Origin: Actinomycetota bacterium
Lineage (GTDB): Bacteria; Actinomycetota; AC-67
Direction of reading: 5' to 3'
NCBI GenBank assembly: GCA_005883175.1
Contig: VAYV01000177.1
Coordinates: 1,271 to 14,337 of the forward strand
Length of the DNA: 13,067 bases
This document shows, piece by piece, positions 5,508 through 12,699 of the stretch (positions within the stretch are counted from its first letter, which is position 1; every line of letters starts with the position of its first letter). Both the position numbers and the translations under genes were made by a program. A model generated the notes under the pieces. The model did no database searches. It saw only the letters and a program-made list of their open reading frames with translations, and was not told where the DNA came from.

Positions 5508-6793
5508 CCGAGCGCCGCCGCTTCCTTCATCGCGTCCCCGATCGCGTCGACCGTCTTCCGAACGTCGGTATCGGTATGCGCGGCCGACACGAACCAGGCT
5601 TCGAACGCGCCCGGAGCGAGGGCGATCCCTCGGGCGAGCATCCCGTGGAAGAAGCGCGCGTACGCGCCGGCGGACTGCGCGCGCGCGCTCTCGTAGTCGG
5701 TGACGGGCTGCTCGGTGAAGAACGCGGAGAACAATGAGCCCTCGCGGTTGATCGTCAGCGGGACGCCGGTTGTGCGCGCGGCGTTCGTCAGGGCTTCGAT
5801 GAGCGTGCTGGCGAGGACGTCCAGGCGCTCGTACGGCGGCTCTTCTTCGATCGCGTCGAGCACCGCCAGCCCGGCGGCGACCGCGAGCGGGTTGCCGCTC
5901 AACGTCCCCGCTTGATAGACGGGTCCCGCCGGGGCGACGTGATCCATCAGGTCGGCCCGCCCGCCGAACGCGCCGATGGGAAGGCCGCCGCCGATCACCT
6001 TCCCCAAGCAGGTGAGGTCCGCGCGCACGCCGGTGCGACCTTGCGCGCCGCCGAGCCCGAGACGGAACCCGGTGATCACCTCGTCGAAGATCAGGACCGC
6101 GCCGATGCCGTCGCACCGCGCGCGCAGGGCTTCGAGAAACCCCGGCGCCGGCGGCACCACGCCCATGTTCGCCGCGACCGGCTCCACGATGAGACCGGCT
6201 ACCTGGTCTCCGAGCTCGTCGAATATCCGCGAGACCGCGCCGACGTCGTTGTAGGGGGCTACGACGGTATCGGCTGCCGCTGCTTCCGTGACGCCGGGCG
6301 AGTCGGGAAGGCCGAGCGTCGCAACCCCCGAACCGGCGCGCGCGAGCAGCCCGTCGCTGTGTCCGTGGTAGCAGCCCGCGAACTTGATGATCTTCGGGCG
6401 GCCGGTCGCACCGCGCGCGAGGCGGACGGCGCTCATCGCGGCTTCCGTGCCCGAGGAGACCAAACGCAGCCGCTCGATGGAAGGCATCGCTTCCTCGATT
6501 CGCTCGGCGAGCACGATCTCCGCCTCCGTCGGAGCGCCGTAGGAGGAGCCGCGCTCGGCCGCACGCTGAACCACCTCGACGACGCGCGGGTCGGCGTGGC
6601 CGAGCAGGATCGCGCCGTACGACATCACGTAGTCGACGAGCTCTCTCCCATCGACGTCGGTGATGTGTGAGCCGCGCGCGGATGCGATGAACCGCGGGGT
6701 CCCGCCGACGGCGCGGAACGCGCGCACCGGCGAGTTCACGCCTCCCGGGATCGCCTCCTGTGCGCGCTTGAAGAGATCGTCGGACCTGCTCAC
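5504..6793 (-). CDS. hemL: Glutamate-1-semialdehyde 2,1-aminomutase
   Basis: This PLP enzyme converts glutamate-1-semialdehyde to 5-aminolevulinate, the second step of the C5 heme route, in the cytoplasm. About 430 residues is the family length. Seen in the sequence (numbering from the upstream TTG at 6802): the N-terminal PGGVNSPVRAF; the PLP-phosphate region SSGTEAAMSAVRLAR; CYHGHSD; the Asp of IFDEVITGFR; and the Schiff-base Lys K268 in CLGKVIGGGLPIGA. The C-terminal AFEAWFVSAAHTDTD is also typical. GTG at 6793 (product begins MSRSDDLFKRA) is preferred because it matches usual HemL N-termini; TTG at 6802 would add three residues. Neither has a clear ribosome binding site. It is not in the large hem operon, and its stop overlaps that of the convergent membrane protein gene. 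Confidence 0.95.
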   Translation of the reverse strand: MSRSDDLFKRAQEAIPGGVNSPVRAFRAVGGTPRFIASARGSHITDVDGRELVDYVMSYGAILLGHADPRVVEVVQRAAERGSSYGAPTEAEIVLAERIEEAMPSIERLRLVSSGTEAAMSAVRLARGATGRPKIIKFAGCYHGHSDGLLARAGSGVATLGLPDSPGVTEAAAADTVVAPYNDVGAVSRIFDELGDQVAGLIVEPVAANMGVVPPAPGFLEALRARCDGIGAVLIFDEVITGFRLGLGGAQGRTGVRADLTCLGKVIGGGLPIGAFGGRADLMDHVAPAGPVYQAGTLSGNPLAVAAGLAVLDAIEEEPPYERLDVLASTLIEALTNAARTTGVPLTINREGSLFSAFFTEQPVTDYESARAQSAGAYARFFHGMLARGIALAPGAFEAWFVSAAHTDTDVRKTVDAIGDAMKEAAALG

Positions 6794-6899
6794 GAGGCCC
6801 AAGGCTACCGGCCGCTCAGCGCCGGCGCGATGCGCATATGGGCCCGATGCACCATCGTCGTTAGCAAAATCGCCCCTTCCGCCGGCGCCGGGCGTGCGC

Positions 6900-6913
6900 T
6901 AGCATCCGCCCGT
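6900..6913 (+). promoter_or_regulatory. Possible leaderless-type -10 before the small membrane protein gene
   Basis: TAGCAT (6900-6905) fits the TANNNT -10 pattern and ends 8 bases before the ATG at 6914. No ribosome binding site is seen between them. Transcription would then start at or next to the A of the ATG, giving a leaderless mRNA, which is common in Actinomycetota. No good -35 is visible. Confidence 0.35.
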
Positions 6914-7192
6914 ATGGAGACCGGTGCGATCGGGGTCCTGGGGTTGCTCGGCGGCACGCTGCTCTACCGCAGCGCGCGCAAGCGCTTGAGCCCGCACTGG
7001 CTCATCACCATCGTGGTCGTCGGCGCCCTGAGCGGATTGCTGCTCGGGCGCGCGGCCGCGCTGGCGCCGGGCGCGCACACGGAGATCATCCAGCGCGCCG
7101 CTTTGGCCACGGTGTTCACCGCCTGGTGGTTCCTGATCCGCGAGATCGTGCGCGACCGCCGCGACGGCGGTCAACGCGGCGACGGCCGCTAG
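6914..7192 (+). CDS. Small membrane protein of unknown function
   Basis: This is a 92-residue protein from ATG 6914 with a weak hydrophobic stretch at about 4-18 and clearer helices at about 28-50 and 62-77. A basic RSARKR loop lies between the first two, and a basic, Gly-rich tail (RDRRDGGQRGDGR) follows. I do not recognise a family. An in-frame ATG at 6830 would add 28 residues with no helix and no ribosome binding site, so the inner ATG is preferred; the -10-like TAGCAT just before it supports this. The gene diverges from hemL (120 bases between starts) and converges with the aldo/keto reductase gene, sharing CTAG (7189-7192) as the stop codon of both. The membrane pattern and exact fit between neighbours support a real gene, but no homology backs it. 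Confidence 0.6.
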   Translation: METGAIGVLGLLGGTLLYRSARKRLSPHWLITIVVVGALSGLLLGRAAALAPGAHTEIIQRAALATVFTAWWFLIREIVRDRRDGGQRGDGR

Positions 7193-8065
7193 CTGCTCGC
7201 AACCAGGTCGAAGTTCCGGTCGTAAAGGTCCGCGACCAACGTCATCTGTTCGTCGGTCAGGTCGGGCTTGTCGGCCGCGGCAACGAACTCTTCGAGCTGC
7301 TCGTCGCGGTAGATGTTCGGGAGCACGCTCGTGATGAGCGGCTCGGCGAGCAGCCACTTGATCGCGGCCTGTCCGATCGTCATCCGATCGGTCAAGAACT
7401 CGAGCTTCTCGAGCTTCGCCAGACCTTCCATCAGCCAGTCGCGCGTGCGAAACGAGCGGTGGTCCGACTCATCGAAGGTCGTGTCTTTCGTATAGGTCCC
7501 TTCGAGCAGCCCGCTCGAATGCGGAACGCGAACCATCAGACCGGTGTTGGCCGGGCGCGCCGCTTCGATGAAGTCGCGGCCGGGGTCTTGCTCGAGCAGG
7601 TTGTGGATCAGCATGAACGCGTCCGTCCGGCGCGTGCGCAACGCCTTGAGGCCTTCGTCGCGCCAGCCGATCTTCGGTCCGATCGAGACCCCGTATGCGC
7701 GCACCTTGCCGCGTCAGCGACGCATCGACCGCGCGCCGCGTGAATGCGGGATCCGTCCGCTGCGGCCGCTCCTTATGTCCTTCGTAGGACCAGTCGATCT
7801 CGGTGTCGTAGCCGAACTTCGTCGAATACACCACGCGGTCGCGGACGTCGCCGAGCGCGCGCGCAACGATCTCCTCCGCATACCCCACGGGGCCGTACGT
7901 CGGTGCCGTGTCGAACACGGTGACGCCGAGCTCGTACGCCTTCCGCATCAGGCGGATCGCTTCCTCTGCGGTGTAGTTGCCCCACCACCCGGCCGTCACG
8001 GTCCACACACCGAAGCCGACGACAGAGCATTCGATGCCGGTGTTCCCGAGCTTGCGGTACTGCAT
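7189..8065 (-). CDS. Aldo/keto reductase, frame broken by internal deletion
   Basis: This is an NAD(P)H-dependent TIM-barrel reductase of the AKR superfamily. The first frame (8065 down to about 7710) starts MQYRKLGNTGIECSVVGFG and carries catalytic D52 and Y57 (FDTAPTYG) and K83 (STKFGYD). It is intact through RRAVDASLTR. Then the text switches frame to GKVRAYGVSIGPK and continues through SGLLEG and IGQAAIKWLL to the stop at 7189. In the family about 30-35 residues lie between these parts (the strand with the catalytic His, typically DYIDLYQLH, and the next helix); here they are missing. AGGAGG precedes the ATG, which overlaps the hemB stop (TGATG), so it belongs to the hem operon. Its substrate is unknown. 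As read, no functional enzyme results. Confidence 0.82.
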
Positions 8066-9051
8066 CAGCCCTCCTGCAGGGTGCGCGCGGCGTCTTTAGC
8101 GAAGTAGGTCACGATGAAATCGGCTCCGGCGCGCTTGATGGCGATCAACGTCTCGAGCATCGCGCGCGTCTCGTCGAGCCACGCGTTCGCGGCGGCGGCC
8201 TTGAGCATCGAGTACTCCCCGCTGACGTTGTAGGCGGCCACCGGCGCGCCGGTCGCATCGGCGACCGCGCGCACCACGTCGAGATACGGCAGCGCGGGCT
8301 TGACCATGACGATGTCGGCGCCTTCCTCGACGTCGAGCAGCGCTTCGCGCACGGCTTCATCAACGTTCGGCGGGTCCATCTGGTACGCGCTGCGGTCGCC
8401 GAACTGGGGCGCGCACTCGGCCGCGTCGCGGAACGGCCCGTAGAACGCGCTCGCGAACTTCGCCGCGTAAGCCAAGATCGCAGTGTCGGTGAAGGCGTCG
8501 CCGTCCAGCGCGTCGCGGATGGCCGCGACCTGGCCGTCCATCATCCCGCTCGGCGCGACGACGTCGGCGCCTGCGGCCGCCTGCGCGCGCGCGATCGAGC
8601 GGTACCGAGCGAGCGTGGCGTCGTTATCGACGCTCCCGTCCGCGGCGAGCACCCCGCAGTGCCCGTGATCGGTGTACTCGTCCAAACAGAGATCGGCGAC
8701 CAGCACCAGGTCGCCGCCGACCTCCGCGCGAAGCTCGCGCAGCGCGCGCTGCACGATCCCGTCCTCGCGGTCCGCTTGCGTTCCGACGGCGTCCTTCTCG
8801 ATCGGGATCCCGAAGAGGATCACGGCGGGGATGCCGAGACCGGCGATCTCCACGACCTCTTTTCGAACCGACTCCAGTGTGTGTTGCGCGTGCCCGGGCA
8901 TGGAAGTGATCGGCACCGGATCGGTGATCCCCTCCTTGACGAAGAGGGGCGCGACGAGATCACCGGTACCCAGCGTCGTCTCCGCTACCAGACGTCGCAA
9001 CGCTTCCGTCCGGCGGAGACGCCGGAAGCGGGAAGACGGGAAACGAGGCAT
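8065..9051 (-). CDS. hemB: Delta-aminolevulinic acid dehydratase (porphobilinogen synthase)
   Basis: The enzyme condenses two 5-aminolevulinate molecules into porphobilinogen. At 328 residues it is full length. The two active-site lysines are present: K198 (AAKFASAFYGPFRDA) and K251 (IVMVKPALPYLD), the latter forming the main Schiff base. The metal region reads C122-L-D124-E-Y-T-D-H-G-H-C132-G. In Zn-type enzymes three Cys bind zinc; here the middle one is Asp, giving a mixed site. The allosteric-site signature RRLRRTEALRRLVAET and YQMDPPNVDEA are typical. ATG at 9051 lies 9 bases after the stop of the cobA-hemD gene. No strong ribosome binding site is seen, so it may rely on coupling. Its TGA overlaps the ATG of the aldo/keto reductase gene. 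Confidence 0.96.
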   Translation of the reverse strand: MPRFPSSRFRRLRRTEALRRLVAETTLGTGDLVAPLFVKEGITDPVPITSMPGHAQHTLESVRKEVVEIAGLGIPAVILFGIPIEKDAVGTQADREDGIVQRALRELRAEVGGDLVLVADLCLDEYTDHGHCGVLAADGSVDNDATLARYRSIARAQAAAGADVVAPSGMMDGQVAAIRDALDGDAFTDTAILAYAAKFASAFYGPFRDAAECAPQFGDRSAYQMDPPNVDEAVREALLDVEEGADIVMVKPALPYLDVVRAVADATGAPVAAYNVSGEYSMLKAAAANAWLDETRAMLETLIAIKRAGADFIVTYFAKDAARTLQEG

Positions 9052-9060
9052 GACTGAAGA

Positions 9061-10623
9061 CTAACGCGCGCGCGCGCGACGCGGCGAACCGGTTGTTTTC
9101 GCTCCGGCGACGTCCACAACGGCAGCCACGAGGCCGGGGATCGTGTGCACGCGCGCGACCGCCGCGACCCGCAGGCCTGCCGCGCGCGCTGCCTTCGCGG
9201 TGACCGGACCGATGCAGACGACCTTCGTCCGTGCCGGCGGTTTCCTTTTGAGGAGCTTCATGAACGCGCGCGCCGTTCCCCCGCTCGCGAACGTGAGCAC
9301 GTCGACCTCGCCGTCGAGAACCGCACGCCGGATCTCCGGCGCCATCGAGGTCTGGCCGCGAAGGCGGTACGCGACCAGGCGCTCGACGTCCCACCCTTTG
9401 CGCGCCATCGCCTCTTCGAGGCCCGGTTCGACGACGTCGGCGCGCGCCAGAAGGACGCGTCCCGACCCCTTCGGGAACGCTTTCCCGATCGCATCGGTCG
9501 TGAAGCTCGGCGGGATGAGGTCGGGAACGATGCCGAGCGACGCGAGCGCATCGGCGGTCCCCGGCCCCACGGCGGCGACCTTCGCCGCGGCGAACGCGCG
9601 CGCGTCGAGACCCGCTGCGCGCAAGCGAGCGGCGAACGCGCGGACGCCGTTGGCGCTCGTCAAGACGACCCACGCGTAGCGGCCGTCGCGAAGGCGCGAG
9701 ACCGCTCGGTCCAGCGCCGCGAACGAACGGGGCTGCTCGATACGGATCGCCGGTGCCTCCAGCACGTCGGCGCCCAGCTCCGAGAGGATCGCCGACAGCT
9801 CCGAAGCTTGCTCGCGCGTGCGCGTAACCAGGACGCGGACCCCGGACAGGGGCCGCGTATCCCAGCCGCCGAGCACGTCGCGCAGCGACACGACCTCGCC
9901 GACCACCGTGATGGCCGGTGGACGGATCTTCGCGCGCGCCGCGGCCGACGCGATCCGCGACAGCGGCGCCGCCACCGTTCGCATCGTCGGCAGCGTCGCA
10001 TCTTGGATCACGGCCGTCGGCGTGGACGCCGGCTTGCCTGCGTCGATCAGCGCGCGCGCGACGCCTGCAAGCCGCTCGACCCCCATCAAGAAGATCGCCG
10101 TGTCGGCTGAAGCCAATGCGCCCCAGTTGATGCGCGAGCCGGCCTTCCCCGGCGCTTCGTGCGCGGTCGCGATCGCCACCGACGCCGCCGCATCGCGGTG
10201 CGTGACTGGGATCCCTGCGGCGGCGGGACCGGCGATAGCCGACGTGATGCCCGGAACGACCTCGAACGGGATGCCGGCCGCAGCAAGCGCCTCGGCCTCT
10301 TCCCCGCCTCGGCCGAACACGAACGGGTCGCCGCCTTTCAACCGGACGACCGAGCGGCCGGCGCGCGCCTCGCGGATCAAGATGTGCGTGATCTCCGCTT
10401 GCGTCTTGGTGTGCTGCTTTGGTTGCTTGCCGACGTAGACCCGCTTCGCGTCCGGGCGCACGAAGCGCTTCAGCGCGCCGGCCCCGAGCCGGTCGTAGAC
10501 GACGACGTCTGCGCCGCGAAGGAGCGCGAGGCCACGAACGGTGATCAGGCCGGGATCGCCGGGGCCGGCGCCGACCAAAGCAACCGATCCTGGAGAGGTA
10601 CGCCGGGGACGAGCTTTCGTCAT
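9061..10623 (-). CDS. cobA-hemD: Fused uroporphyrinogen-III C-methyltransferase and uroporphyrinogen-III synthase
   Basis: This is a 520-residue, two-domain enzyme. Residues about 12-255 are a SAM-dependent uroporphyrinogen-III methyltransferase: VGAGPGDPGLIT near 17-28, VYDRL, and RLKGGDPFVFGRGGEE near 94-109. This domain makes precorrin-2 for siroheme or cobalamin. Residues about 258-505 are uroporphyrinogen-III synthase, starting LSGVRVLVTRTREQ, with LTSANGVRAF, the AVGPGTADAL turn and a final TFASGGTARAF. This domain closes and inverts ring D of hydroxymethylbilane. Such fusions are common in Actinomycetota and some Firmicutes and put the branch point between heme and siroheme on one chain. 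The last 25 residues are basic and low-complexity. Its ATG overlaps the hemC stop by four bases (ATGA), so the two are coupled. Confidence 0.94.
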   Translation of the reverse strand: MTKARPRRTSPGSVALVGAGPGDPGLITVRGLALLRGADVVVYDRLGAGALKRFVRPDAKRVYVGKQPKQHTKTQAEITHILIREARAGRSVVRLKGGDPFVFGRGGEEAEALAAAGIPFEVVPGITSAIAGPAAAGIPVTHRDAAASVAIATAHEAPGKAGSRINWGALASADTAIFLMGVERLAGVARALIDAGKPASTPTAVIQDATLPTMRTVAAPLSRIASAAARAKIRPPAITVVGEVVSLRDVLGGWDTRPLSGVRVLVTRTREQASELSAILSELGADVLEAPAIRIEQPRSFAALDRAVSRLRDGRYAWVVLTSANGVRAFAARLRAAGLDARAFAAAKVAAVGPGTADALASLGIVPDLIPPSFTTDAIGKAFPKGSGRVLLARADVVEPGLEEAMARKGWDVERLVAYRLRGQTSMAPEIRRAVLDGEVDVLTFASGGTARAFMKLLKRKPPARTKVVCIGPVTAKAARAAGLRVAAVARVHTIPGLVAAVVDVAGAKTTGSPRRARAR

Positions 10624-11425
10624 GCGCGCGCGGACGCGATGATCTCTTCAGCACCCATCGCGCGCAGCCGGTCCGCCAGCTCGAGCCCGGTCTTCTCCGG
10701 ATCGTCGCCTTCGACCTGGTCCTGCACAACGCGCTTGCCGTCGAGCGTCCCGACGAGGCCGCGGATGCGAACGCGTTCCGCGTCGGCTTCGGCCAGCGCG
10801 CCGAGCGGAAGATTGCAGTCCCCGCCGAGTGAGAGCATGAACGAGCGCTCGGCGTCGAACGCCGCGCGCGCGATCGGATCGTCGAGCTGCGCGAGCGCGC
10901 CGCGCATCATCTTGTCGTTGGCGCGACACTCGACGGCGAGCGCTCCTTGGCCCGGCGCCGGCAGCATGATCGAGATCGGCAGGATCTCCGCCACGCGGTC
11001 GGCACGGTTCAGCCGCTTCAAGCCGGCCAACGCGACCACGAGCGCCTGAACCTCGCCATCCGATAGCTTGCGCAGCCGCGTGTCGACGTTCCCGCGGATC
11101 GGAGTCGGCACGAGCCCGCGCTGCAGAGCCAGCAGCTGGGTCCGCCTGCGCAGCGATGAGGTCCCGATCGTCGTTCCCGGCTGCAGCGAGTTCAGCCCCG
11201 CCCCCGTGCGCGTGAGCAGAGCATCGCGTGGGTCTTCACGCTTCGGGATCGCAGCCAGGACGATGCCGTCCGTGCTCGCTGCGGGAAGATCCTTCGCGCT
11301 GTGGACCGCCAGATCGATCTTGCCGCCGGCCAGCGCCTCTTGGATGTCGCTGACGAACAAGCCCTTGCCCCCCAGCGGCGGCAGCTCGCCTTCGATGGTG
11401 TCGCCGGTGGTCGTGATCGGGGCAT
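10620..11425 (-). CDS. hemC: Porphobilinogen deaminase, N-terminus missing and start out of frame
   Basis: The enzyme polymerises four porphobilinogens to hydroxymethylbilane. The body is intact from PITTTGD onward: KGLFVSDIQEAL; DLAVHSAKDLP with the catalytic Asp; GTSSLRRRTQL; IRGNVDTRLRKL; and GGDCNLPLGA, whose Cys holds the dipyrromethane cofactor. What is missing is the usual N-terminal segment of about 30-35 residues (the IGTRGSxLALxQ region). An ATG at 11425-11423 with AGGAGG four bases before it, 8 bases after the hemA stop, is clearly the natural start, but it reads into a different frame from the body. An ORF in the body frame can be extended back to 11492, but only through hemA coding sequence. 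So bases just after the start codon appear deleted. Coupling to hemA upstream and to the cobA-hemD gene downstream is clear. Confidence 0.88.
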
Positions 11426-11433
11426 CGACCCTC

Positions 11434-12699
11434 CTACCCCTCGTCGTTCGGCAGCGCGTAGAGCATACGCAACGCCCGGGCGAGGGCCTCACCGCCGGCC
11501 GTGCCGGCTTGTTCCTTCAGGGCTTTCATCGGGTCGTGCAGCAGCTTCGCGATCATCGACCGCGTGAGCGTTTCGACGGCTTCGCGCTCACGGTCGTCCA
11601 GGTCCGCCAGCAACCCCGCCGCGCGCTTGAGCTCCGCGCTGCGCACGTGCTCGGCGCGCGCTTGGAGCGCGTGCAGCAGCGGCGCGAGCGCGTGCGTCCG
11701 TTGCCACGCGAGGAACTTCGGCACTTCTTCGCCGATGATGTCTCGCACCCGGTCGACCTCGCGGAGCTGCTCGCCGTCCGGCGCCACCGCTTCGCGCAGA
11801 TCGTCCATGTCCTTCAACGTCACGCGATCGACCTCTGCCGCGGCCGGCTCGACGTCGCGCGGCACGGCCAGATCCAATATGACGAGCGGCCTCACTCGGT
11901 CCTCCATCGCAGCCGCCACCATGTCTCGTGTGATCAGCGGCTGGGACGCACCGGTCGAGGCGAGAACGAGGTCGGCATCCACGAGCGCTGTTTGCAGATC
12001 GGCCATCGCGACCGCCGTGCCGCCGGCGCGCTCGGCGACGATGTGCGCGCGAGAGGCGGTGCGGTTCGCGATCAGCACGCGCGCGCCCTCCTGTGCGATA
12101 GCCACCGCTGCGAGGTCGCTCATCTTCCCCGCGCCGACGACGAGGACCGTCTTTCCTTCGAGCGAGTCGAGCTCCGCGCGCGCGAGCGTCGCACCGGCCA
12201 TCGCGAGCGTCGACGCGCTGCGCGCGATCTGCGTCTCAGCGCGCGCGCGGCGCCCGACGCGGATCGCCTGACGGAACAACGCCGACAACGTCGAGCCGAC
12301 CGCGCCTTCTTCATCGGCGGTACGGAACGCGCGCCGGACTTGGGACAAGATCTGCGGCTCGCCGACCACCATCGAGTCGATCCCGGACGCGACGGCGAAC
12401 AGGTGCGTCACCGCTTCATCTTCGTACAAGCCGTAAAGCCGGTCGGTGAAGTCTTCCGGTGCGACGTGGTGGAACTCGGACAAGAACTGGCGCAAGGCGC
12501 CGACGCCGGAGTGGAAGCCATCGACAACCGCGTAGACCTCGGTGCGGTTGCAGGTCGACAGGATGACCGCTTCGCGGACGTGTTCCGAGGCGCGCGCGGC
12601 GTGCAGCGCCTTCGCAAGCTCGGTCGCGTCGAACGAGAACCGCTCGAGCAAGTCGAGCGGCGTGCTCTTGTAGTTGAGACCGGCGACGAGGACCGACAC
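11434..12699 (-). CDS. hemA: Glutamyl-tRNA reductase
   Basis: The enzyme reduces glutamyl-tRNA(Glu) to glutamate-1-semialdehyde with NADPH, the first committed step of the C5 route, and hands it to HemL. The 421 residues are family length. The nucleophile is C50 in ILSTCNRTEVY. GIDSMVVGEPQILSQVR (106-122) is the conserved signature. The NADPH domain starts at VLVVGAGKM (185-193), and a helical dimerisation tail covers about 310-421. The N-terminal MSVLVAGLNYKSTPLDLLERFSF is typical. The GTG start at 12699 overlaps the TAG of the siroheme synthase gene (TAGTG). The stop is followed at once by the hemC ribosome binding site. In many bacteria heme controls GluTR stability through its N-terminus, but nothing specific to that is visible here. 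Confidence 0.96.
   Translation of the reverse strand: MSVLVAGLNYKSTPLDLLERFSFDATELAKALHAARASEHVREAVILSTCNRTEVYAVVDGFHSGVGALRQFLSEFHHVAPEDFTDRLYGLYEDEAVTHLFAVASGIDSMVVGEPQILSQVRRAFRTADEEGAVGSTLSALFRQAIRVGRRARAETQIARSASTLAMAGATLARAELDSLEGKTVLVVGAGKMSDLAAVAIAQEGARVLIANRTASRAHIVAERAGGTAVAMADLQTALVDADLVLASTGASQPLITRDMVAAAMEDRVRPLVILDLAVPRDVEPAAAEVDRVTLKDMDDLREAVAPDGEQLREVDRVRDIIGEEVPKFLAWQRTHALAPLLHALQARAEHVRSAELKRAAGLLADLDDREREAVETLTRSMIAKLLHDPMKALKEQAGTAGGEALARALRMLYALPNDEG

Noticed and set aside
4356..6116. 586-codon open frame on the minus strand across the cytochrome c, membrane protein and hemL genes
   Set aside because: It is antisense to well-supported genes and its translation is Arg/Gly/Ala-rich without motifs. 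In GC-rich DNA such shadow frames are common.
9064..9076. Alternating CG runs (GCGCGC) seen many times in the window as a repeat family
   Set aside because: They mostly encode Ala-Arg pairs in GC-rich codons and show no regular spacing or longer consensus.
8960..10729. 589-codon minus-strand open frame overlapping the cobA-hemD fusion
   Set aside because: It is the out-of-frame shadow of the fusion gene, very Arg-rich; the true frame has methyltransferase and synthase motifs throughout.
2250..11425. Introns, inteins or insertion elements behind the broken genes
   Set aside because: These would add sequence. Here sequence is missing, and no element ends, target duplications or transposase fragments are seen.
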